Shown piece after piece: positions 26,831 through 34,459 of a DNA stretch of 64,000 bases. The notes under the pieces were generated by a model. That model worked only from the letters and a program-made list of their open reading frames with translations, was not told the origin of the DNA and did no database searches. Origin of the DNA: Gordonia zhaorongruii (GTDB taxonomy: Bacteria > Actinomycetota > Actinomycetes > Mycobacteriales > Mycobacteriaceae); contig NZ_CP041763.1 of the NCBI RefSeq assembly GCF_007559005.1, positions 2,016,463 to 2,080,462 of the forward strand. The letters run 5' to 3'. The position numbers and the translations under genes are program-made. Positions within the stretch are counted from its first letter, which is position 1. Each line of letters begins with the position of its first letter.

Positions 26831-28429
26831 TCAGCCCTTGAGACCCTGATCCTTACTGCCGTACTCGTCGCGCAGACGTGGTTTCACCACCTTGCCGCCC
26901 GCGTTCCGGGGCAGCTCCTCCACCACGATGAGATCCTTCGGATGCTTGAACCGCGCCAGGTTCTCGTTCAGGTACGGCACGACGTCGTCGATTGTCAGGT
27001 CGGCCGACCCCTCGGCCGCGACCACGATCGCGACCGGCACCTCGCCCCACTTCGCGTCGGCGCGGCCGATGACCGCAGCTTCGGTGATCTGCGGATGCCC
27101 GTACAGCACGTTCTCCACCTCGGCGCAGTAGATGTTCTCGCCGCCCGAGATGATCATGTCCTTCGCCCGGTCGACGACGTAGAGGAATCCCTCGTCGTCG
27201 GCGCGGACCAGGTCGCCGGAGTGGAACCAGCCGCCGCGGAAAGCATCCGCAGTGCCGTCCGGGTTCTGCCAGTACCCGGCCATCATGTTGGGTCCGCGGT
27301 AGACGATCTCTCCCACTTCGCCGGGCGTAACATCGTTCATCTCCGGGTCCACGATGCGCGCGGCCACCGCGGGCACCACTTTGCCGATGGACCCGACCTT
27401 GCGAAGCGCGTCCTCTCCCTCGAGGACGCAGGTGATCGGAGACATCTCGGTCTGCCCGAACACGGCGATGTTGATCGCATCGGGGAAGGTCTCGTTCATC
27501 GCCGTGAGCACGGTGTCGGACGCCGGCGCGGCACCCCACGAGATGACGCGCAGTTTGAGGTCGCGGGGCTTGGCCTGCTGCGCCGCGCAGACGGCCTGCC
27601 ACTGAGCGGGCACCAGGAAGATCGAGGTGGTTCCCTCGCGCTCCAGAGTGTCGAGCATGTCGTTCGGGTCGAACGCACCGAGCGGGTGGATCACCGAGAG
27701 TGCACCCATGTAGAAGAGCGCCGTCATCGCGCCCAGGCCGGCGATGTGGAACATCGGTGCGACGCACGATCCGATGTCATCGACACTGGTGCTGAGAGCC
27801 TGCAGTGTCGTCTGCGCCTGTGACTGCAGATTTCCATGAGTCAGCATGGCGCCCTTGGGCTTTCCGGTGGTCCCGGAGGTGTACATGATGAGCGCGACGG
27901 TGTCCTCCGGGATGTCGATCTCCGGGAGGTCGCCGTCCTCGGCGACGAGCGCCTCGTAGTCGGTCTGATCCTCGTTCTGCGCCCCACCGACCACGACGAT
28001 GCGTTCGATCGCACCCGTCGATGCGGCGACGGCGTCGGCGAGCGGCGCCAGCATCGTCTCGGTGACGATGATCTTCGCGCCGGAGTCGGCCACCAGGAAC
28101 CCGATCTCCGGGGGAGTCATGCGGATGTTCACCGGGACCGGGATAGCCCCGATGAGATTGGCGGCCAGCACGATCTCCACGTACTCGCTGCGGTTGAGCA
28201 TCACCACGAGGATCCGGTCGCCGAACTCGACGCCGCGTCGGCGCAGAGCGGCGGCGAGCGAGTGCGTCCGCTCATCGAGTTGCCGCCAGGTGGTGTCCAC
28301 GCCCATGAATCGAAGCGCAGTCCGATCGGGAATCATGTGCGAATGGCGACGCACCTGGTTGTTCCAGTGGTTGCGGCGAGAGCGCTGCGGCTCGGCGTTC
28401 AGTTCGAAGCCAAGGGCGTCGGTCGTCAT
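26831..28429 (-). CDS. Long-chain acyl-CoA synthetase, FadD5-like
   Basis: A 532-residue adenylate-forming enzyme that activates a carboxylic acid to its CoA thioester through an acyl-AMP. The P-loop-like motif is IMYTSGTTGKPKGAML, the A5-type motif is AVFGQTEMSPITC, the hinge is WFHSGDLVRADDEG followed by VDRAKDMIISGGENIYCAEVE, and the C-terminal catalytic Lys is in RNAGGKVVK. Local sequence (VPAQWQAVCAAQQAKPRDLKLRVISWGAAPA, core LRVISWGAAPA) is strikingly like mycobacterial FadD5 (Rv0166). With the crotonase upstream (67 bp) and the alcohol dehydrogenase downstream it forms a plausible fatty- or sterol-acid degradation unit. Confidence 0.9.
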   Translation of the reverse strand: MTTDALGFELNAEPQRSRRNHWNNQVRRHSHMIPDRTALRFMGVDTTWRQLDERTHSLAAALRRRGVEFGDRILVVMLNRSEYVEIVLAANLIGAIPVPVNIRMTPPEIGFLVADSGAKIIVTETMLAPLADAVAASTGAIERIVVVGGAQNEDQTDYEALVAEDGDLPEIDIPEDTVALIMYTSGTTGKPKGAMLTHGNLQSQAQTTLQALSTSVDDIGSCVAPMFHIAGLGAMTALFYMGALSVIHPLGAFDPNDMLDTLEREGTTSIFLVPAQWQAVCAAQQAKPRDLKLRVISWGAAPASDTVLTAMNETFPDAINIAVFGQTEMSPITCVLEGEDALRKVGSIGKVVPAVAARIVDPEMNDVTPGEVGEIVYRGPNMMAGYWQNPDGTADAFRGGWFHSGDLVRADDEGFLYVVDRAKDMIISGGENIYCAEVENVLYGHPQITEAAVIGRADAKWGEVPVAIVVAAEGSADLTIDDVVPYLNENLARFKHPKDLIVVEELPRNAGGKVVKPRLRDEYGSKDQGLKG

Positions 28430-28495
28430 CGGGGATTCTCCTCGGATCGGGTGTTACTCGGGTTCGGATACGGCTCTGGTTCTCTCGGTTGCAGG

Positions 28496-29296
28496 TCAGC
28501 GCTCTCCGGCGAAGGCGGCCAGCGCCCGTTGAAAGGCCGGAGACTGGAGCAGCGCGGTCTGACCGGTGATCTCCCGGCCGATGGCGGCCTGGAATCCGCC
28601 GAGCGCGTGTGCGTCGAGGGCCGATTTCGTCATCGCCAGCGCATCCGGTGAGCTGCGCAGCATCCGCCGGACCGCGCCGTCGACCAGTCCTTCGAGATGA
28701 TCGGCGTCGTCCGCCACCCCGTTGAGCAGGCCGGCGTCGAATGCTTCCGGTGCGAAGAGCTTCTCCCCCAGCAATGCCATCGCATTCGCGCGCGCTCGGC
28801 CGACGGAAGCCGTGAACAACGCGGTCGCGCCGCCGTCCGGCATCAGGCCGATGTTCACGAACGCCAGCAGGAAGTACGAGCGCGCGGTGGCGTAGACGAG
28901 GTCGGCGGCGACGGCGAGCGACGCACCGATTCCGACGGCGGCCCCGTCGACTGCGGCGACGACCGGCACCGGAAGGTCGCGGACGGCCCCCACGAGCCGC
29001 GACCCGCTCTCGATGATCCCGCGTGACGCATCGGCGTCGAACCCGCCGCTCGAGGCCGCACTCGAAGCCATGCCCGCCACGTCGGCGCCCGCACAGAATG
29101 CACCACCTCGTCCGGACAGGATCACGACGCGGAGGTCGTTCCGCGACCGCCACTGCCCGCACACCTCGACGAGGCGAGCCGACGCCAGACCGTCCAGCGC
29201 GTTCATCCGGTCCGGTCGGTCGATCTCCAATCGCGCGACACCGTCGTCGTCGATGCCGTCCCACACTCCGTCGCGACACCTGGATTCGCTCGCCAT
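28496..29296 (-). CDS. Enoyl-CoA hydratase/isomerase family protein
   Basis: A 266-residue crotonase. The oxyanion-hole blocks are FCAGADVAGM and AAVDGAAVGIGASLAVAADLV. The position of the first hydratase Glu (after GIGASLA in canonical ECH it lies in the AGGGxELA helix) is not Glu here, and the second region reads NIGLMPDGGATALF, where the usual Glu of PExG is replaced by Asp. Hydratase activity is therefore uncertain; an isomerase or other crotonase role is possible. It is the first gene of the minus-strand fadD5-like unit and faces the tandem-TetR gene across a 179-bp bidirectional promoter region. Confidence 0.86.
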   Translation of the reverse strand: MASESRCRDGVWDGIDDDGVARLEIDRPDRMNALDGLASARLVEVCGQWRSRNDLRVVILSGRGGAFCAGADVAGMASSAASSGGFDADASRGIIESGSRLVGAVRDLPVPVVAAVDGAAVGIGASLAVAADLVYATARSYFLLAFVNIGLMPDGGATALFTASVGRARANAMALLGEKLFAPEAFDAGLLNGVADDADHLEGLVDGAVRRMLRSSPDALAMTKSALDAHALGGFQAAIGREITGQTALLQSPAFQRALAAFAGER

Positions 29297-29363
29297 CGCA
29301 CCTCGTTCTCAGGGGTCGGCACCGGACATTCTGCCCACGAAAGTATCACCAGCAGTGACCTAT

Positions 29364-29377
29364 GTCATGCGAATGAC
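29364..29377. promoter_or_regulatory. Small palindrome in the bidirectional promoter
   Basis: GTCATGCGAATGAC has 5-bp inverted arms around GCGA and lies in the 179-bp gap between the divergent crotonase and tandem-TetR genes, in an AT-rich patch. It is a candidate operator. The inverted repeat is short and could be chance. Confidence 0.3.
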
Positions 29378-29475
29378 TATTAACATAAACTGCAACTGAC
29401 ACGCCATGACCTGGATATTTCAGCTATCTCTATTCATTCACTACGGTTCTCCCTGGTTCGATAGGATCACGGCCT

Positions 29476-30663
29476 ATGACCGCCAGGACCACGCCGGGCG
29501 CGTGGGCGACGCCGCGTCGCACCCGTCCAGCTGATCGTCGAGAGATCGTCCTGCGCGCTGCTGTCACCGCCTTCGGTGCACATGGGTACGCCGCGACGCG
29601 TCTGTCCGACATCGCCGACGAGGTCGGCATCTCCACTCCGGCGTTGTACCGCCATTTCGACACCAAGTATCAACTGTTCACAGCATGCGTGAATCACCTC
29701 TCCCAGTCGTACGACGAGGCGATGGCCGCAGTCCCGGAAGCTCGTGATCCACGGTCGGAGATCACCTGGCTCCTCGCTGCGTTCACCGCCGTGACGCTCG
29801 ATAACCGGACGGCGGGGAACCTGTACCGATGGGAGCACCGTGTGCTGCGACCCGCCGATCGCGCCCAGGTGCGGCACCGCCGGATCTCGCTGCACCGGCG
29901 CATGCGCGGACTGATCGAGCGCGCGCGGCCGGCACTCGACCGCCCCTCCGCCGACCTCATCACCGTTGCCGCCCTGTCGGTGTCGGCGAGCCCTGCGACG
30001 CATCGAGTGGCGATGCACCGGCGCACCGCGATCGAGACCATCACCAGGACCGCCACCGGTCTCATAGACGTCGACCTGCCAATCCGCACCGCCCCTGCCG
30101 TCCGGCCGGACGGTCTGGCGCCCACGAGCCGTCGGGAGGCGATCCTCTCGGCTGCGGTAGCGCTGTTCGCTCGCAACGGCTTCCACGAGGTGACCGTCGG
30201 CGACATCGGCACCGCGGCCGGACTCCCCGCCTCGGGTGTGTACCGGCACTTCTCGTCGAAGAACGCGATACTGACGGCTGCGCTGTGGCGCACTGCGGAC
30301 CGCACCACCGACGCGATCGCGACCGGCCTCGCGCAGGCGCACACGCCCGACGAAGCACTTGTCGCGTTATCCGAGCGCTACAGCGCGCTGTGCGTCGACG
30401 ACCCGGAGATCATGACGGTCTACCTCAGCGGCGCAGGCGCGCTCGACGACGGCGAACTCCGCGCACTCCGTCGCCAGCAACGGCTCACCGTCGACGAGTG
30501 GGCCACGTGGGTCGTCCGCGCCCGACCCGAGTTGTCCACGGCGGCAGCCCGATACCTCGTCCACGCGAGCCTCAACCTGGCCGGTGACCTGGTCACCGCC
30601 TACCCCGGCATCGACGTCTCAGCTGTCGCCGCGACATGTTGCGCCGTCCTCGCAGCGAACTGA
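29476..30663 (+). CDS. Tandem TetR-family regulator (two TetR domains, Mce3R-like architecture)
   Basis: A 395-residue regulator with two complete TetR units in one chain. The first DNA-binding domain spans about 18-65 (AAVTAFGAHGYAATRLSDIADEVG, then TPALYRHFDTKYQLF); the second spans about 218-265 (AAVALFARNGFHEVTVGDIGTAAG, then ASGVYRHFSSKNAIL). Each is followed by a helical ligand-type domain. In M. tuberculosis Mce3R has the same double-TetR arrangement and represses lipid-metabolism genes. Neighbours here are a FadD5-like synthetase, a crotonase, an NDMA-type alcohol dehydrogenase and an Mce-associated protein, so lipid-linked control is a reasonable inference. It is divergent from the crotonase gene. 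Confidence 0.87.
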   Translation: MTARTTPGAWATPRRTRPADRREIVLRAAVTAFGAHGYAATRLSDIADEVGISTPALYRHFDTKYQLFTACVNHLSQSYDEAMAAVPEARDPRSEITWLLAAFTAVTLDNRTAGNLYRWEHRVLRPADRAQVRHRRISLHRRMRGLIERARPALDRPSADLITVAALSVSASPATHRVAMHRRTAIETITRTATGLIDVDLPIRTAPAVRPDGLAPTSRREAILSAAVALFARNGFHEVTVGDIGTAAGLPASGVYRHFSSKNAILTAALWRTADRTTDAIATGLAQAHTPDEALVALSERYSALCVDDPEIMTVYLSGAGALDDGELRALRRQQRLTVDEWATWVVRARPELSTAAARYLVHASLNLAGDLVTAYPGIDVSAVAATCCAVLAAN

Positions 30664-30693
30664 TCCTGCCCGGCTGATCGAGATCCTTCGACC

Positions 30694-31419
30694 TCAGACC
30701 GGTTCGAGCTCGGACAAGCGCCACATCCCGTCGTCGCGGATGAGCGTGACCTGGATCCGCGACTGGTAGGCGCCGCTTCCCGGCCCCATCGCGGGCGCCT
30801 GCGGAGTGGTCACCTCCTGATCGAGTGCGACGAGCACCACCGCTTCGTCGCCGGTGATCGACACGATGCCCGCGACGTCGGCACTGGCCGTCGACGACGC
30901 CTGCGCGGCGTCGTTCGCCTTGCGCGCCTCCTGCGACGACTTCACGTAGCGGTCCGCGAACTCGGGAGTGGAGATCGCGCGGATACGACGGTCGAGATCG
31001 TCGTACCGGCCCGCCTGGTAGGTCAGGATGTCGACGGAGTACGCCTTCGCGTCGCGGATCGCTCCGTCTCGATCGACGCCCTCGTTCTCGTCCGACCCGG
31101 AGTCGGCCAGCAGGTACCCGAGGATCGCAACAGCTACCGCGAGCGCGACCACCCCCACGAACAGCGCGCGGACGAGCTTTCTCGAATGCGGGCTGCCACC
31201 GGCTGCGCTCGGAGCCCCGGGTTCCGCTGCCTGTTCCTCCGCGCCCGCCTCGTCGATCTCCCGATCTTCGCCGTATCCGTGCCGGCGGGCCCGTTGTCGT
31301 TCCTCTTCGCGAATGCGCTCCCGGTTGCGCCGGTTCTCGGCGAGGAACTCGTCGTCGAGTGGAGTGACCGGCGTCGGCGGACGGCTCGAGTTCTTGTCGT
31401 CTCCCGAGGTGTTCGCCAT
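30694..31419 (-). CDS. Mce-associated membrane protein
   Basis: A 241-residue protein with a long charged cytosolic N-terminus (about 80 residues, rich in Arg and Glu, e.g. RRNRERIREEERQRARR), one membrane span (LFVGVVALAVAVAILGYLL, about 88-106), and an external domain with YSVDILTYQAGRYDDLDRRI and YVKSSQEARKAND. The ending VTLIRDDGMWRLSELEPV is typical of Mce-associated proteins, which fold like NTF2 and stabilise Mce lipid importers. No Mce genes lie in the window, so it is an orphan here. The chosen ATG (31419) omits 18 upstream in-frame residues that lack family character. Confidence 0.84.
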   Translation of the reverse strand: MANTSGDDKNSSRPPTPVTPLDDEFLAENRRNRERIREEERQRARRHGYGEDREIDEAGAEEQAAEPGAPSAAGGSPHSRKLVRALFVGVVALAVAVAILGYLLADSGSDENEGVDRDGAIRDAKAYSVDILTYQAGRYDDLDRRIRAISTPEFADRYVKSSQEARKANDAAQASSTASADVAGIVSITGDEAVVLVALDQEVTTPQAPAMGPGSGAYQSRIQVTLIRDDGMWRLSELEPV

Positions 31420-31467
31420 GCGCCCAATGTAGCCGTCGAACCGCATGGGCCTTGCCAGAGGCCGAAC

Positions 31468-31497
31468 TATCACATATATGTGATAACACTAGTTATC
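31468..31497. promoter_or_regulatory. Palindromic operators upstream of the acyl-CoA dehydrogenase operon
   Basis: TATCACATATATGTGATA at 31468-31485 is a perfect 18-bp palindrome. It overlaps a second inverted repeat, GATAAC at 31482-31487 and GTTATC at 31492-31497. The block is 41-70 bp before the acyl-CoA dehydrogenase start and 49-78 bp from the divergent Mce-associated gene, in a local AT-rich island. The GntR/FCD regulator encoded as the second gene of the operon is the obvious candidate ligand. Confidence 0.75.
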
Positions 31498-31537
31498 AGT
31501 TATTGGACCGATCACCTATCACCCGAGGAGCCGCCCC

Positions 31538-32677
31538 ATGGTCACGTTCACCCCGGAGCAGACTGCGTTCGCCACCGCCGTCTCCGATTTCTGCCAGCGA
31601 GAGACCGGCACCCGCGCACAGCGCGACGCATGGACCGATGACGGCGCCGAGAACCACTCCCAGGAGCTCTACCGCAAGATGGCCGACCTCGGCTGGGCCG
31701 GGATCAACGTGCCAGAAGAGTTCGGCGGAGCGGGCGCGGGCAACGTCGAACTGTGCATCTTCCTCGAGGAGGCGATGCGCGCGATGGCGCCGATCGGCGG
31801 CGTCGGGCCCACGCTCATCACCGCGGCAGCGTACGAGAAGTTCGCCGACGACGACCTCAAGCGCGAAGTCCTCGGCGGTGTGGTGAACGGCGACGCGCTG
31901 TCGATCTCCATGTCCGAGCCCGAGGCCGGATCGGACGTCGGTGCCCTCACCTGCCGGGCCGACAAGGTCGAGGGAGGTTGGGTCATCAACGGACAGAAGA
32001 CCTGGTGCTCCAACGCGCACTACGCCGAGTCGATACTGCTGATCGCCCGCACCGATCGCAGCGGCGGCAAGCACGAGGGCCTCACCCAGTTCCACATCCC
32101 GGCGGGCGCTCCGGGGATGGAGATCCACCAGATCGACACGCTCGGCGGGCGCGAGGTGAACGACCTGTACTTCACCGACTGCAAGGTGCCCGATTCCGCC
32201 GTCGTCGGCCAGGTCGACAACGGATGGCGTCAGCTGATGGCCGGCCTGAACACCGAGCGACTCATCCTCGCCGCGATGCAGTTGGGCGTCGCTCGCCGCT
32301 CATTCCAGGACACGCTGACCTTCGTCAAAGAACGCAAGCAGTTCGGCCGCCCCGTCGGCTCGTTCCAGGCGCTGCGTCACCGTCTGGCCGATCACGCGAC
32401 CGAGATCGAGTGCACCCGCGAGCTCGTCTACAGCGTCGCGAAAGCGGCCGACGCCAACCCCGACAAACTTATGCCCCGCGAAGCATCGATGGTGAAGCTC
32501 AAGGCCACCGAGGTCAGCAAGGCGATGACGATCGACGGAATGCAGATGATGGGCGGATACGGCTATGCAACCGAGTTCGACGCGGAGCGCTTGATGCGCG
32601 GCGCGATCATCTCCACCGTGTTCGGCGGCACCAACGAGATCCAGCGCGACGTCATCGGCAAGACCTATGGCCTCTGA
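31538..32677 (+). CDS. Acyl-CoA dehydrogenase
   Basis: A 379-residue FAD enzyme that oxidises acyl-CoA to the trans-2-enoyl form. Flavin and substrate blocks are ISMSEPEAGSDVGALTCRA, WVINGQKTWCSNA, QFGRPVGSFQALRHRLAD and MQMMGGYGYATEFDAER. At the usual MCAD-type base site (YEGT) the sequence is FGGTNEIQ with Gly, so the base is more likely Glu240 in NTERLILAAMQLG, as in isovaleryl-CoA and long-chain dehydrogenases; branched or long substrates are therefore plausible. It overlaps the GntR regulator gene by 11 bp and sits behind a palindromic operator. Confidence 0.91.
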   Translation: MVTFTPEQTAFATAVSDFCQRETGTRAQRDAWTDDGAENHSQELYRKMADLGWAGINVPEEFGGAGAGNVELCIFLEEAMRAMAPIGGVGPTLITAAAYEKFADDDLKREVLGGVVNGDALSISMSEPEAGSDVGALTCRADKVEGGWVINGQKTWCSNAHYAESILLIARTDRSGGKHEGLTQFHIPAGAPGMEIHQIDTLGGREVNDLYFTDCKVPDSAVVGQVDNGWRQLMAGLNTERLILAAMQLGVARRSFQDTLTFVKERKQFGRPVGSFQALRHRLADHATEIECTRELVYSVAKAADANPDKLMPREASMVKLKATEVSKAMTIDGMQMMGGYGYATEFDAERLMRGAIISTVFGGTNEIQRDVIGKTYGL

Positions 32678-33338
32678 CCTTCGCCGCCGCCCGCAACTGT
32701 CGGATGAGGTGGCCGAGGTCGTCCGGCACCAGATCATGACCGCCGAGATACTCCCCGGCGAGCGGGTCCGTCTCGACGAGACGGCGGTCCAGCTCGAGGT
32801 GAGCGTCACCCCGGTGCGCGAGGCGCTTCTGACTCTGCGCGGCGAAGGCATGGTCGACTACACGCCGCACCGCGGATACATCGTCGCCGAACTGACCCGT
32901 ACCGACGTTCACGATCTGTTCTGGTTGCAAGGTGCGGCTGCAGCTCGCATCGCCCGTCGCACGGCAGGCGTGATAACCGCCGATCAGCTCGCCGACCTTC
33001 GATGGGCGAATGCTCGCTTACGGGAGGCCGCCGACATCGGGGACGCCCGTGACATCGTCGACGCCGAGTTCGAGTTCCACCGGACCCACAACCACATCAG
33101 CGGAAGCGGAAAACTCGCGTGGATCCTGCTCAACGCCACCCGATACACCCCGCACCAGCTGTACGCACGTGACCCGGAGTGGGCGCGGGTCGCACTCGAC
33201 AGCCACGATCGACTGATCGACGCCTACCGGGCAGGCGACGCCGACGCCGCGGCCGCACAGGTCCGCCGCCAGTTCGACGACGGGGCCGCACGCCTTCTCG
33301 CGCACCTGGCATCGACGCCCATCTGGGACCAGCGGTAA
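32667..33338 (+). CDS. GntR-family regulator with FCD ligand domain
   Basis: A 223-residue FadR-subfamily repressor. The winged helix occupies about residues 10-78 (LPGERVRLDETAVQLEVSVTPVREAL, core VSVTPVREALLTLRGEG, then YTPHRGYIVAEL). The FCD helical domain follows, with a metal/ligand His-Asp pattern DAEFEFHRTHNHISGSGKL and a late LDSHDRLIDAYRAGD. It overlaps the acyl-CoA dehydrogenase gene by 11 bp, so autoregulation of the two-gene unit through the palindromes at 31468-31497 is likely. The inducer is presumably an acid or acyl-CoA but is not known. Confidence 0.88.
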   Translation: MASDLRRRPQLSDEVAEVVRHQIMTAEILPGERVRLDETAVQLEVSVTPVREALLTLRGEGMVDYTPHRGYIVAELTRTDVHDLFWLQGAAAARIARRTAGVITADQLADLRWANARLREAADIGDARDIVDAEFEFHRTHNHISGSGKLAWILLNATRYTPHQLYARDPEWARVALDSHDRLIDAYRAGDADAAAAQVRRQFDDGAARLLAHLASTPIWDQR

Positions 33339-33380
33339 GTCGGTCGCATCGCTCCTCCGGTAGGTCCATGACCACGTGTT

Positions 33381-33410
33381 TTGCACCCGTCGCAACCGGT
33401 ACGCTAGAGT
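33381..33410 (+). promoter_or_regulatory. Promoter of tRNA-Asn
   Basis: TTGCAC (33381-33386) and TAGAGT (33405-33410) are separated by 18 bp and lie 26 bp before the mature tRNA. The match to a SigA promoter is fair, and the position fits a short 5' leader. Confidence 0.55.
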
Positions 33411-33436
33411 TCCTACTCGGTTCGTTAAGAGCACAT

Positions 33437-33508
33437 TCCCCCATAGCTCAACGGCAGAGCACTCGACTGTTAATCGAGCGGTTACTGGTTCGAATCCAGT
33501 TGGGGGAG
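33437..33508 (+). tRNA. tRNA-Asn (anticodon GUU)
   Basis: A 72-nt cloverleaf. The acceptor TCCCCCA pairs with TGGGGGA, with discriminator G. The D arm is AGCTCAACGGCAGAGC, the anticodon arm TCGA-CTGTTAA-TCGA carries GTT, and the T arm is ACTGGTTCGAATCCAGT. CCA is not encoded. A terminator follows 7 bp later. Confidence 0.96.
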
Positions 33509-33515
33509 CAACAAG

Positions 33516-33541
33516 ACCGCCTGTTCGCAGGCGGTTTTTTG
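33516..33541 (+). terminator. Intrinsic terminator after tRNA-Asn
   Basis: An 8-bp perfect stem, ACCGCCTG (33516-33523) with CAGGCGGT (33528-33535), has a TTCG tetraloop and is followed by a T run. This is a strong rho-independent terminator for the single-gene tRNA transcript. Confidence 0.92.
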
Positions 33542-33581
33542 TTTGCGTACCTCCCCGGTGAGCGTTACCCTCTCACTCGTG

Positions 33582-33671
33582 ATGACCAACCGAGTTCAGG
33601 AGGCTGCTGGCGCTATCTGCGCCCAGCCGAGATAGCCGCGCCCCGCAGCCGATCCCGTAGCGATCGGCTGC
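33582..33671 (+). promoter_or_regulatory. Possible attenuator leader (short ORF plus hairpins) upstream of the FBP-domain gene
   Basis: An 18-codon frame, ATG 33582 to TAG 33635 (MTNRVQEAAGAICAQPR), lies between the tRNA terminator and the FBP-domain gene. It overlaps a hairpin (GCTATCT 33612-33618 with AGATAGC 33630-33636). A second, perfect 10-bp hairpin follows (GCAGCCGATC 33645-33654, GATCGGCTGC 33662-33671). The 86 bp that follow up to the gene show nothing else. A short reading frame with alternative stems suggests ribosome-mediated control, but this is inference. Confidence 0.35.
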
Positions 33672-33756
33672 TCGTCGACGTCTCACGAGCCCTGCGCTCG
33701 CCTCCGACTCATCCGCACCGCTTACGGTGCGCACATCATCGATTGGTTGTCCCATC

Positions 33757-34254
33757 ATGCGTAAACCCACCCAGAAGCAGATCCTGTCCTCGTTCCGAGG
33801 AGCCACCAAGAGCGAGATCCGACGCGTCACGTTTCCGGAGAACTTCGACGACGTCGATTTCGACCGGATCGAGTTCTACGGCTGGCGTGATCGGAAGATC
33901 CCGCGCCGCGCCTACATCGTCATCGAACGGGACGACGAGTTCGTCTCGCTGCTCCTGAATCGCGCCGCCGCGAAGCCGTCCCGCCGCGCGATGTGCTCGT
34001 GGTGCCGCGATGTCTCCCTCAACGAGGACGCGGCCCTGTACATGGCACGCCGGACCGGTCCCCGCGGACGGCGCGGCGATACCCTCGGGGCTCTCGTATG
34101 CGAGAACTTCAATTGCCCTAAGCACGCACGTCAGCTGCCGCCCGCCTACCACAAGGCCACCGACCTCGACGCCATCCGCGAGATGCAGATCGACGAGATG
34201 CGGAGCCGGGTGGATGCGTTCGTCACCGCGGTGCTCTCCACCGATACTGCGTAA
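33757..34254 (+). CDS. FBP-domain (FusB-like, EF-G-binding) zinc-finger protein
   Basis: A 165-residue protein of the actinobacterial FBP_C family. The C-terminal treble-clef zinc site has CSWC (Cys80, Cys83) and CENFNC (Cys115, Cys120). Preceding it are FPENFDDVDFDRIEFYGWRDRK and YIVIERDDEFVSLLLN. Homologues with this finger include FusB/FusC, which bind elongation factor G and free it from the ribosome, giving fusidic-acid tolerance; whether this protein does so is not known. The ATG at 33757 was chosen because conserved sequence starts there. The leader features upstream suggest translation-linked control. Confidence 0.8.
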   Translation: MRKPTQKQILSSFRGATKSEIRRVTFPENFDDVDFDRIEFYGWRDRKIPRRAYIVIERDDEFVSLLLNRAAAKPSRRAMCSWCRDVSLNEDAALYMARRTGPRGRRGDTLGALVCENFNCPKHARQLPPAYHKATDLDAIREMQIDEMRSRVDAFVTAVLSTDTA

Positions 34255-34297
34255 CGGGGCTGCCCTCCACCGACCGCGCAGTCGATACGATCGCGCC

Positions 34298-34459
34298 ATG
34301 ACCGCTCACTCCTTCCGGACACCAGCGGTCGAATGGGTCGGATTCGACACCTCGGTCTCATTCGGCCCCGACGGGATCGGCCTCACCGACAGCATCGTGC
34401 ACGACGAAACCGGGCCGTTCGGCACAGTCAGCCAGCCGCTGACCGTTCGTCGACGCTGA
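34298..34459 (+). pseudogene. 53-codon ORF resembling the C-terminus of an acyl-CoA thioesterase
   Basis: The frame encodes MTAHSFRTPAVEWVGFDTSV, then a stretch with GIGLTDSIVHDETGPFGTVSQ ending LTVRRR. From memory, actinobacterial 4HBT-type acyl-CoA thioesterases end with a WVGFD, then GxGL, then HDExGPFG, then QxLTVR pattern, so this looks like the last ~45 residues of such an enzyme with a new start. No upstream frame supplies the rest. It converges on and overlaps the monooxygenase gene by 32 bp. It could be a remnant or a tiny expressed protein. Confidence 0.4.
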
